Source: Jacaranda mimosifolia (lineage: Eukaryota; Streptophyta; Magnoliopsida; Lamiales; Bignoniaceae). Taken from it: a stretch of 64,000 nt of DNA. Position 1 is the first letter of the stretch, and every line of letters begins with the position of its first letter. Positions 54,100-63,629 of the stretch are shown here, in pieces. The stretch lies in contig CM032123.1 in assembly GCA_018894105.1 (NCBI GenBank), forward strand, positions 1,303,001 through 1,367,000. The letters run 5' to 3'. Below the pieces are notes generated by a model, which worked only from the letters and a program-made list of their open reading frames with translations, made no database searches and had not been told where the DNA came from. The position numbers and the translations under genes are program-made.

Positions 54100-54461
54100 T
54101 AATTGTGTCGTAAAATACCATTATTATTAATCTTGATTCAATAACTGTCACATCATTTGAACATTAATACATATGTTGTTGAACAAACCATCAATATTAC
54201 CTGTACCAGCTCTACAATGTGCCCTAATATTCTAGCAATTAGTATCAAATCACAAGCCCAAGATTTGAACAACAGAGCTTGTTCAAATTACAGATCACTA
54301 TTAATTATCTAGTAAATTTAATTTACCATGTAATAATAAAATTTTAGTAGCATCTTATAAGGTGTTTGAGATATTATAAAATGTTATAAAGTATTTAGTA
54401 AAATCTTTAAGAAAATATGTCATAAGCTCTTAAATTAAAATAAAATGTTAGAATTTTATAA

Positions 54462-54892
54462 GTAATGTTTGGATATGAATTATGTGTTTTGGAAGAATGA
54501 GTATTGGGAGGGGAGTTAGGGAATGTGAAATTTGTGTTGGGGAATGTGATGTATAATCATTTATATTAATAGTAAGAAAATTATTTTGGGGAATTTGGTA
54601 TGTTTTGGGAGGAGACAAATTCTATTATAGCAATTAAATCAATACCTTTTGTTGGGTTTTTAAGGGTGAAAATAGAATTGAGTGAATTTTTTATTATTAG
54701 AATAATAATAAAATATGTATAATGTATATAATATGTATGTATATATTGAAAAATGGAGAAGTTTTGGGGATAATGAAAGATAGAAGAGAGTATTTTGAAA
54801 TTTTTAATTTGCATTTTGGAGGGAATTTTTTTATATGTTTGGTTACATTTTAGGAAAACAAAATTATTTTCCCAAAATGTAACCAAACATAG
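54462..54892 (-). mobile_element. hairpin-ended MITE, family C copy 1
   Basis: Both ends carry the TGTTTGG...CCAAACA terminal repeat. Near the right end is a perfect 16 bp inverted repeat, TGTTTGGTTACATTTT at 54836-54851 with its complement at 54874-54889, making a strong hairpin. Flanking DNA at about 54345-54461 and 54893-55127 is itself roughly palindromic (ATCTTATAA-type ends), so this copy may be nested in an older element. Confidence 0.65.
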
Positions 54893-55394
54893 CTATAATT
54901 TTTTTTTAAAAGAAATAATAAGTTCCTAACTTATTTATAAAATGTTAACAACTTTTTTCAATTTTAATAGTATTAATTACAAAATATTTATCATCAACAT
55001 CTTACATGCTCTCGAATCTTATTTTTTTAAAACTATTTTAAGAGGTTATTTTAAAATAAAATATAATATCTTATAAACTCAAAAATATCTTGTAAAATGT
55101 AAAAACTTATAACATCTTTGTAGTTGGAAATTTTTTGTGTACTAAACTAACATTTGACCATAGTTAATTTTTGTTTAATTATACAGTTCTACTTCCTTAA
55201 CCCACAAATTCTGCCTTCAAATCAGTCCATTTCTTTATCTCATCTTATCTCCAATCACACAAAAGTAAAGATCGTCATGTGTTAAAAAGTCAAAAGGGAT
55301 TGATAATATTAAAAAAAATTAGTTAGGAGTCAACTTAATTAATAGTGTTAATCAGTCGGCAGTCGGCACATATTTGAATATCAAGTCAAAAATC

Positions 55395-55672
55395 GGGTTA
55401 GTTTGGTTTGGTTGATAAGTTTGGGATACAGTGTTTCAGTGTTTTTATCTCATTTTATCATTCGTTTGGTTAAAGTGATAATAAACAGTCAGTCTGCATG
55501 AATAGTAAAAATTCGTATTTATATGTGCAACTTTCATAATAAATTAACTCGTTACCTCCAATAAATTTATTTATCATGTTAATCAAATTATACTACAATA
55601 ATAAAAAATCACACAGATTATCACATGATAAATAATTATAAAATGACCTAAAAATCCAACCAAACTAGCCCC
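55395..55672. mobile_element. Tourist-like MITE, family B copy 2
   Basis: The ends GGGTTAGTTTGGTTTGG and CCAACCAAACTAGCCCC match family B copy 1. The interior is clearly homologous (AATTTATTTATCATG and AATCAAATTATAC blocks). No clear target duplication remains. Confidence 0.75.
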
Positions 55673-56336
55673 AGTATTAATCTTGCATCATGAACGTGGT
55701 TTTTAAGTTAGTCTTAAAGCTCATTATGAAAGTGTTTTACTTTTATTAAATTAAATCCTGACGATTCTGTCGATAATGGATTCATTTTTCAAAAGTAATT
55801 ATAGCTCAACTCAAATTTTTTATAATAAGAATTATCATTGTAATTATATCTAATAGCGACGTCAAATTATGCTTTTCAATCTCGAAACTTTGAAATTAAG
55901 AGTTGAATCTAATGTATCTCTAATTCATAGAATTTGGCTCGAATAATTGAAGTGATTAGACGTCTCTTCTTTTGAACTATTTATAATGGTTTTTATAGTA
56001 TTGAGTTTAAATATAGTGCTATCGTGTGCAACAGTCTATTTTAGTATGGAGCACCATCATTGTGGTAATTTTACTAATTTATCCTTAGGGCATATTATTG
56101 CCATATTAGAGGATTATTATGTTGATCATTTTTTGATAATGAATTAATTGGGTATTTGCATAAGTACAATAAATAAATAAATAAGTGGTGATATTTGAGG
56201 AATTTGACAGTTAGGGCACATGACAGTTGTAACAGGAAACAAGTAACATAATTGCTTGTTTAAGACAAGAACATGATAATTAATTTTGGTAGACTGCCAC
56301 GTAAGGAAATTGTGTTTAGCTTATGTAATAAATATT

Positions 56337-56432
56337 TTTTTTATTTATATACACGCACATTAAGAGTTTGTTCGAACTCGAACTTTTGACCTCCTATATT
56401 ATATGAAAAACTTATGTCGACAGGACACTCAG
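56337..56432 (-). mobile_element. short tRNA-related SINE, copy 4
   Basis: Minus-orientation copy of 96 bases with a perfect 16 bp target duplication TTATGTAATAAATATT at 56321-56336 and 56433-56448. The minus strand shows a well-kept box B (AGTTCGAGTTCGAAC), the CATAAGTTTTTCATATAA signature and a short A-rich tail. The exact duplication suggests this is the youngest copy. Confidence 0.85.
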
Positions 56433-56448
56433 TTATGTAATAAATATT

Positions 56449-57218
56449 GATTAAACAAGGTTTAATAATGATAATTTAGACACATTACCTGAGGAAGAAT
56501 GCTTCTGTTGGGGGCCTTCAATTATATAATCATCAAAGGCATTGACATTGTGAGTTTTTCGACATTGGGTCACCGTCCATTGCCCTACTCCAATCCAATG
56601 GTTGCTATTTTATTTTATAATTTGAAAAAAGAAACATAAAATTCAAAAATTCAATCGTGTCAAAATATTTTCCCGTTGATAGCATGGGTTTGTCCTGAAA
56701 ATGTGTCTCGACTTATGAGATACACGTCGAAATTATCTGTGGTACCCCGTACGTATTGATGGGATCTTTCTAGTATTGATAAAGATTTTATTTTAAAAAG
56801 ACATTGAATTAATAAAAGAGGTGAACATTTTATAATTTTTTTTCAGAACTCCTGGCCCTTTATTATTATTTTTATAAAAACATATTTAATACATTGATAT
56901 GTATTAATGAAATGGAATAGAAGGTGAAATATGAATTAAAATAGAGGATTCAAATTGCACCTCCAATATAAAATAAAATACCAAATTAAGGCTTTGAGTA
57001 TAAAAAAATAAAAACAGAATAAAATGTCAAGTTAATTAAATAAAAACGGGGGCCATTGAGCCCTTCAAATTAAGTCCACTCAAAGTGAGCTCCCAACCCA
57101 ATTGTGTCAAAGTTTACCAAAGATTTAATTAGTATAAAAACCAACTCTGAACGCCAAAAAAACAAGCAATTATTTTTAACTCAAGCTCTAACTCTATGCA
57201 AGTATATTCGAGGAGCAG
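56449..57218. other. distal ACC oxidase 5' flank
   Basis: AT-rich sequence without a supported gene. It runs from the last SINE copy to the tandem repeat in the ACC oxidase promoter. Confidence 0.35.
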
Positions 57219-57440
57219 AAGGCCAATACTTATTTGTTCATAAAAAAAAACCAACTTCATTTCTGTGCAACATCAAATATCTATCTATCTATATATATAT
57301 GCACCATTGACATACCCATATATATATCGAAGGCCAATACTTATTTGTTCATAAAAAAAAAAAAACTTCATTTCTGTGCAACATCAAATATCTATCTATC
57401 TATATATATATGCACCATTGACATACCCATATATATATAT
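57219..57440. repeat. 111 bp tandem duplication in the ACC oxidase promoter
   Basis: Units 57219-57329 and 57330-57440 are nearly identical, both starting AAGGCCAATACTTATTTGTT and sharing TTCATTTCTGTGCAACATCA. They differ mainly in A-run and (TA)n lengths. The array ends about 70 bases before the TATA box, so it doubles whatever sites it contains in the proximal promoter. Confidence 0.95.
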
Positions 57441-57509
57441 ATATATATTTATTGTATGTTCAATTATATGTATGGTTGACATCCATGATGGCGGGTGATA
57501 CGTTGCCTC

Positions 57510-57520
57510 TATATAAATAG
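57510..57520 (+). promoter_or_regulatory. TATA box of the ACC oxidase gene
   Basis: TATATAAATAG lies 124 bases before the ATG, placing transcription start near 57545. The leader contains no upstream ATG of note. Confidence 0.75.
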
Positions 57521-57643
57521 GCGTAGAGGAGACTTGTTGAGCACCATCAGGTGCAGTGGCAATAACTGGAAAGCTCTACTCCATTTTGCCATATACACTT
57601 CATTTTTCACATACTTAAATCTCTTTGTATATCATAATCATCA

Positions 57644-59330
57644 ATGGCGATTCCCGTGATCGATTTCTCAAAGCTGGACGGAGAGGAGAGAGCCAACACA
57701 CTGGCTCAGATTGCCAACTGCTGTGAAGAGTGGGGATTCTTTCAGGTACATAAGAAAAACATTTCCACCACTAAAAATGGGTTATGATTATAATACAATC
57801 ATTTGATTAATTTCTCGATTTAACAGTTAATCAATCATGGGATCTCTGAGGAGCTTCTGGAGAGGGTGAAGACGGTGGCCTCAGACTGGTACAAGATCGA
57901 AAGAGAAGCAGTTTTCAAGAAGTCGAAACCGGTGCAGCTGCTGAATGAGTTGTTAGAAAAGAAAAGTGATGAGAAAGTAGAGAATGTGGATTGGGAGGAT
58001 GTGTTTTTGCTCTCAGATGAGCATTATGATGAGTGGCCATCAACAACCTTTGGTTTCAAGTAAGCAAAAATCTCGGAAAAGTTTATCTGATTTTCCATTT
58101 TGGATCTTCTATTTCACTTCGTGTTTCATTTCTTATTCCAATTTGCTGAATATATGCTAAGAGCTCGTTCGCTTCACATGATAAGGTATGATAGATATAT
58201 TTTCAAGTCTTATCTTTTGTTTGTTTCATATTTTTATGTTCCATTATACCTTTACGGTCCAACATAGCATCATGGGCCGAGTTGATTTATGGATCATGCC
58301 AAAATAGCTTGATTTATTTTTCATCCTTTTAAATCTGATATGATAAGTAATGAAAAAGTCATTCTTACCCATCATTTTGAAAATTTATCTTCTTAGAAGT
58401 TAGGACATTTTGGACATTACAAATTGTAATCATATTAAGCAATCTTGTTAGCCAAACATTATATAATGTCAAGTGTGGGATATCACAAATTTCTAAAATC
58501 AAAGCAAATAATAAATTACATGGTATTTGATACTATTTTTAGTTTATGTATCATTAGTATATGAATCTTGTCTAATCCTATAGACCCAAGCAAAGAAGCC
58601 CGAAGTGTATATGATCAAATGAAATGAAACAGAAAATGAAATGTAAAATGGAATAGAGAATCCAAACTGCTGATTTTCTAGTCATAATTATGGAAACTAG
58701 TAATTTTGTTACGACAGGGAAACGATGAAGGAATACAGAGAAGAACTAAAGAAACTGGCCGACAAAGTAATGGAAGTAATGGATGAAAACTTAGGCTTGC
58801 CAAAAGGGTACATCAACAAGGCCTTCAATGGTGGGGAAGAGGCCAAAAATGCAGCCTTTTTTGGCACCAAAGTGAGCCACTATCCACCGTGTGCCCACCC
58901 GGAGAAGGTGACCGGGCTGCGGGCCCACACGGATGCCGGGGGCGTGATCTTGCTATTCCAAGATGATGAGGTGAAGGGTCTTCAAATCTTGAAAGATGGA
59001 GAGTGGATTGATGTGCAGCCCATGAGAAATGCTATAGTCATCAACACAGGTGATCAGATTGAGGTTTTGAGCAATGGGAGGTATAGGAGTGTTTGGCACA
59101 GGGTTTTGGTCCAGCCTGATGGGACTAGGAGATCAATTGCTTCATTCTATAATCCATCATATAAGGCCATTATAGAGCCAGCTCCAGAACTGCTCAAAGT
59201 GGGAAAAGATCAGGTGGAGGAGTCTTCAGCTAAGTATCCTAGGTTTGTGTTTGGGGACTATATGTCTGTTTATGTTGAACAGAAGTTCTTGCCTAAAGAA
59301 CCAAGATTTCAGGCTGTGAAAGGTATCTAG
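57644..59330 (+). CDS. ACO: 1-aminocyclopropane-1-carboxylate oxidase, ACO5-like type
   Basis: ACC oxidase makes ethylene from ACC using Fe(II), ascorbate, oxygen and bicarbonate in the cytosol. Exons are 57644-57745, 57827-58059 and 58718-59330, all GT-AG, giving 315 residues, the usual size. The N-terminal [22 protein letters not shown] and LINHGIS are typical of the DIOX-N part. The iron ligands are H182 and D184 (HTDAGG) and H239 (SVWHRV). The R249-x-S251 pair ([12 protein letters not shown]) is the substrate/carboxylate-binding RxS motif that separates ACOs from 2-oxoglutarate enzymes. The position of the catalytic lysine of classical ACOs (NGKYKSV) reads NGRYRSV. This and the ending [10 protein letters not shown] fit the third (At1g77330-like) clade. 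The gene stands alone on the + strand behind a TATA promoter. Confidence 0.94.
58161..58461. mobile_element. possible MITE in ACC oxidase intron 2
   Basis: GAGCTCGTTCGCTTCACATGAT at the left and ATCTTGTTAGCCAAACATTATA at the right are imperfectly inverted and bordered by TAA on each side. This accounts for about half of the intron. The ends are decayed, so the call is tentative. Confidence 0.4.
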
Positions 59331-59429
59331 GACTTCTTTGTTTGGTGTATGCTTTGGACTTCTTTTTGATATGTGCTGAGAAATGTTGGGGTTTTAAATT
59401 TGTCCTTTTCAATGTTTTTCTTCTTTTTT

Positions 59430-59466
59430 GGGGGGTGGGTGTGGGGTGGGGTGGGGGGGGGGGGGG
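59430..59466 (+). repeat. G-rich tract after the ACC oxidase stop codon
   Basis: Runs of 6, 3, 4, 4 and 14 G separated by one to three T/G bases begin 100 bases past the stop, in the probable 3' UTR on the sense strand. The pattern meets the usual G-quadruplex rule (four runs of at least three G with short loops). Confidence 0.85.
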
Positions 59467-59822
59467 TAAGGTAAGGGGTTTGAAGATAGTTGTGTAGTTC
59501 TACCTAACCAAAGCAAAATGCTGTGGTGGGAGACCATCATTCTTGAGCATCATGTGTATGAAGGACATGGAGATTGATGGGATTAGGGTGTTAATCCTGT
59601 TTTTTTTTTTTTGGTTTGGATAATTTAATGGATCCTTCCTTTGTGCAATTTAAATTATTAGATCATTAATCTTGCATTTAAAGGATAGAAGAGAAAAGCA
59701 GTGAAAATTTGAAAAAAGAAAAATAGAATATCATTCTGATTTAAGTAACTTTTATGTTCCAACTTTCTTCTTTGCATAATCCTTGATTATATGGCTTCAG
59801 ACATGAATTTTAAGATAATTAT

Positions 59823-60297
59823 GGGAATGTTTTGTTATATTTCCTCAAACAAAATTGTTTTGGGAAAATATAACCAAACAGGCAAACATACCTTCATTTT
59901 CTCTCCAAAATATTATTATTATTTTTTTCAAAATACCCTCTCATATCCTTCATTATTCTCAAAACTTTCCTATTTTTTAATATATATATATATATATATA
60001 TTATACATCATATCTTATTATTATTTTAATAATAAAAAAATCACTCAATTTTACTTTCATCCCAAAAATCTAATAAAAAAATATTATTTAACTACTATAA
60101 TAAAAAATGTCTACCCACAAAACATAAAGAAACATACCAAAACTCTCAAAAATTAATTTTTAATTATTTTCCAAGACATAACCAAAAATTCATTATATTC
60201 CCCAACACAACTTTTACATTCTCCAATATTACTTTCAACATTTATTCTTTCAAAATATATATTTAAATCACACAAAAGATATAACCAAACATTACCT
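59823..60297 (+). mobile_element. hairpin-ended MITE, family C copy 2
   Basis: The left end holds the hairpin (TGTTTTGTTATATTTCC and GGGAAAATATAACCAAACA, 59829-59880). The right end closes with ATAACCAAACATTACC. Internal blocks such as AAAAAAATCACTCAATTTTA are shared with copy 3 and, reversed, with copy 1. Confidence 0.7.
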
Positions 60298-60560
60298 ATA
60301 TTTTCTTTTTCTTAGTATAGTTCTTGATTATATAGCTCGAGATATGAGTTTTAACATAATTATACCAACTGATTTTTAAAAAGTTTGAAAATTAATGAAA
60401 TATATTTTAGTGGAATTATAACAGTAGTTGATGATATTGATTGTAATTTAAAAATCACCATTTTTTTTGCCAATTTTAACTATAATTATGTGTATGAGAA
60501 ATGTCCGATTTATTAATTTATACTAAAAATTATTTTTCTAATTTAGAGTTAAGCACTAAG

Positions 60561-60735
60561 CAAGAAAAAGAAAAAGGCAAAGAAAATGGATTAAATAATA
60601 AAAAATTTAGGAAATGTTTTTTTATGTTTTCCCAGAAACAATGAACAAGAAAAAGAAAAAGAAGAGGCAAATAAAATAGATTAAATAATAAAAAAATTAG
60701 GAAATGTTTAGTTATATTTCCCTAGAACAATATTA
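60561..60735. repeat. 85 bp tandem duplication at the left edge of MITE C copy 3
   Basis: CAAGAAAAAGAAAAAG starts at 60561 and again at 60646. The units then share ATTAAATAATAAAAAA and TTAGGAAATGTTT. The repeat includes the first bases of the adjacent MITE, so part of the element was duplicated together with flanking DNA. Confidence 0.7.
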
Positions 60736-61050
60736 TTTTGGGAAAATATAATCAAATATATCCTTATTTTTCTTTCAAAACAGGCATTTTTTAATGTATA
60801 TATACATATATTATATATATCATATATATCTTTTTATTATTTTAATATTAAAAAAATCACTCAATTTCATTTTCACCCCAAACTAAACAAAAAAAATATT
60901 GATTTGACCGTTATAATAAAAAATACCTCCCTCAAAATATAGACAAACATATCAAAATACAACTTTTACATTCTCCAATAATTCTTTTTCCCAAAACACA
61001 CAATAAACACATAATAAAACCACAAAAAAAAAACATAACCAAACAGTCCC
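60701..61050 (+). mobile_element. hairpin-ended MITE, family C copy 3
   Basis: The hairpin end is at 60705-60758 (TGTTTAGTTATATTTCCC with GGGAAAATATAATCAAATA). The right end is CATAACCAAACAGTCCC. It is shorter than copy 2 but aligns along its length. Confidence 0.65.
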
Positions 61051-61213
61051 TTATTTTTCTTCCTCAATTACCAACCTATCCCCGTGTCCCTCCACAAAAG
61101 AACCAAAATCCAAACTTTAACATGGGTAAATTGGGAATCCGGGTAATCATATAATCCACCATTGGTCCCATTTTCAGTATCCATTAGCTCAGAAAAGAGG
61201 AAAAAAATGAGGC

Positions 61214-61789
61214 TACAGAGAGATGGGATTTCTTCAAGGGTGGTTGCCCCTTTCTGTTAGCCGATGATTTTTCCGTCGGCCATTGTAGAAAAATCAACAG
61301 CCCTTCGGTTTTTCTGACAAGGAAAACCTCAAACCAAAGAAAAACAAAAAAAGAAAAATTTCACCCATGTACGTACATACATATATATATACACATATAG
61401 ATAGAGAGAGAGATAGATATGCCATTGCTGGTTGATACTGTACTTGTTCTTCTTGTGGTTTCTCAACACTTAGGGCTTGTTTGGATATTGTTTTATTTGC
61501 GAATTTGCAGCTGTGTTTCGAGGGTTTCAGGGTTAGGGTTTCTGGATTGTCGGGGGACTCGAAGCCCCGGGTCCTGAATGATCCGATTCTGTGGATCTGG
61601 TGAATGAAGAGGCTGTGACGATTCTTCTTTCTGTAATTTCTGAGCTAATGGATCGGGTATGAGAAATCCGACCCGTATCTTGGCCTGGCGACCCGGATGG
61701 CGTCGTGATTTATCACATGCAACCGGTGATTTGCAGCCATGGCGCGGTCGCTTTCTCCTTCCCTTGTTGCTGCAACAGATCTGAGCCTC
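61214..61789 (+). ncRNA. candidate structured non-coding RNA locus, copy 1
   Basis: I do not recognise this RNA. Two blocks are conserved with copy 2. Block 1 (61214-61310) can form AAGGG 61236-61240 with CCCTT 61248-61252. It also has CTGTT 61254-61258 with AACAG 61296-61300 enclosing GCCGA 61260-61264 with TCGGC 61276-61280. Block 2 (61609-61789) is closed by GAGGCT/AGCCTC. Inside are ATGGATCG 61648-61655 with CGACCCGT 61669-61676, CGT-c-GTGA 61701-61708 with TCACATG 61713-61719, and CAACCG 61720-61725 with CGGTCG 61745-61750. Open frames are not shared with copy 2. The middle region (61311-61608) is not conserved and holds a telo-box-like TTAGGGTTT near 61532. G-U pairs favour the + strand. 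Confidence 0.5.
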
Positions 61790-61974
61790 CAATTTTTCTT
61801 TTTCTTTTTCGATATTTTTAATTATTTTGATGCATTTGCTGTACATTTTAATATAAATATATACATATATAATTATATATATATATATTTCCATTTCAAT
61901 TTGGTTTACGACAATCTCAATTTACCCAAATTCAACGTTAATTTGATAGACTGAAGCTCCTCAAATACAATTTT

Positions 61975-62287
61975 GAACTTTGCAAAAGAATTCATGCTAT
62001 TTTCATTTTTATTATTTTTAAAATTTGAAAAGTTAGATGTTGAAAATGAATTTATATTTGGATATATTGTTGAAAAAATAATAATTATATTAGTTTTAGT
62101 AGTTTATAGGTAGAGATAAATGAAAATAATAAAATAGAGAGAAAACACATATATTATTGAAAAATATATTTTGAAAATGAAAATAAAAATAATGTTTGGT
62201 GAAAATATATAAAAAATAATGAGTTTTATTTTTAAAATAGTAAAATATACGAAAATGAAGTGTAGAAATGAAACCAAATTGCCCTTT
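61975..62287 (-). mobile_element. Tourist-like MITE, family A copy 3 (reversed)
   Basis: The right end GAAATGAAACCAAATTGCCCT is the complement of the family A left end. Interior blocks (AATAAAATAGAGAGAAAAC, GTTTGGTGAAAATATATAAA) match copies 1 and 2 reversed. The left end is worn, so the start is approximate. Confidence 0.6.
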
Positions 62288-63090
62288 ATGTTAAACTTTA
62301 ACATTGATTCTTATTATTTATTTATTTGATTTTCTTTATACTTGATTTGAGTGAATTAGTATTTAAAAATGAGCTTGTTATTGGGTGGGGGGAGGGGGAT
62401 GCAAATAAGTCGATCTGGCTCATGAGTTAGTTCGATTGCAGTTTAAACTCTTTTGATCTTTGAATCGAGTTAAATTGAGTTTTGAGTTTTTTGTATTTAA
62501 GCTCAATGCTCACGAGTTCGTATATAATCAAATATTATTTTTATTTTATTAATAAATACATATTATATTATTATTTTTTTGTTTTGCTCTCAAATTCACA
62601 ATTATTTATAATTAATTTGATAATTTGATCATTATCAAGTTAAATTTGGGTTTTTATCGAATTGAGTTCGAGTTTAAAATTTTAAATTTATCGAGTTCAA
62701 GTTTGAACTTAATATATATATTTTGAATTGATGTTCAAATTCAAAAAAAATTCATAAATTCGACTTGGCTTGATTCAATTACACTCCTATTAGAATCGCC
62801 ATTGTAAAAGTATTAATTATTCATCACAATTTGATAAAAGTGTTGCTTAGATTGAAATATTTGTTGCAAACAATTTATAAACTATCATTACCGGCAATTA
62901 TTATAACTCTAAATAAATTCAAAATAAGTGATTTTTAAAAGAATGCCAAAATCAGTTGAATAATTAATTCTGCTTATGCAAGACACTATGAACATTTTTC
63001 CATGAATTCCCACTCACACTCTGTGAAATACCAAGCTCACCCTTCAACATCCACAAAACTCCACTCTCGATATCTGCAAATACCACCTCC
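62288..63090. other. AT-rich spacer between the two RNA-like segments
   Basis: No gene is supported. Repeated TTCGAGTT/GAACTC words near 62480-62710 suggest an old inverted element, but I cannot define its ends. Confidence 0.35.
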
Positions 63091-63187
63091 GAACATGGGC
63101 AAATAGAGAACTCGGAAAACACGATAAATACCACGATTTCGCCATAGTCGAAGGACCCATTAGCTCAAAATCACAACAAATGAAGCG

Positions 63188-63629
63188 AACAGTGAGATGG
63201 GATTTCTGTGGGGGTGGTTGCCCCTCTCTGTTCGCCGATGAATTCCGCCGATTTCTGGCGCAATTAAACCAACAGCCCTTCATTTTTTTCTGTGGAAATT
63301 AAGTACTATATGTCTCTGAAAACATCTTGTTGCCCGTTTGGTTTTATTTTCATTCTCATTTTCATTTTCACAATCCCCTTTATTGGGTGAACTGCGAATA
63401 TGGCTTGCAAGTACGCTCTATTCCTTGATCTGTTGTTGTCTTTGCAAGAGGCTGTGACGATGGGTATTTTCTGGGTGAGCTAATGGGTCGGGCATTTGGG
63501 AATACTCGACCCGTATCTTGGCAGGGCGATCCGGATGGCACGTGGGTTGTCACGTGCAACCGCTGATCTGCAGCCATGGCGTGGTTGATTTCCCCTCGCC
63601 TGATGTTTCTGTAAACAGATCTGAGCCTC
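63188..63629 (+). ncRNA. candidate structured non-coding RNA locus, copy 2
   Basis: This is the sister of the 61.2-61.8 kb segment. Block 1 (63188-63285) pairs GGGGG 63210-63214 with CCCTC 63222-63226. It pairs CTGTT 63228-63232 with AACAG 63271-63275 around GCCGA 63234-63238 and TC(T)GGC 63254-63259. Block 2 (63448-63629, 182 bases against 181 in copy 1) has the same GAGGCT/AGCCTC closure. It holds ATGGGTCG 63483-63490 with CGACCCGT 63507-63514, CACGTGG 63539-63545 with TCACGTG 63550-63556, and CAACCG 63557-63562 with TGGTTG 63582-63587. The middle contains a fragment like the left end of MITE family A (GCCCGTTTGGTTTTATTTTC near 63331). Its function is unknown. Confidence 0.5.

Noticed and set aside
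61493..61894. minus-strand frame of 133 residues over RNA copy 1
   Set aside because: Much of it is AT-repeat translation. The equivalent frame in copy 2 is broken, so it is not a conserved protein.
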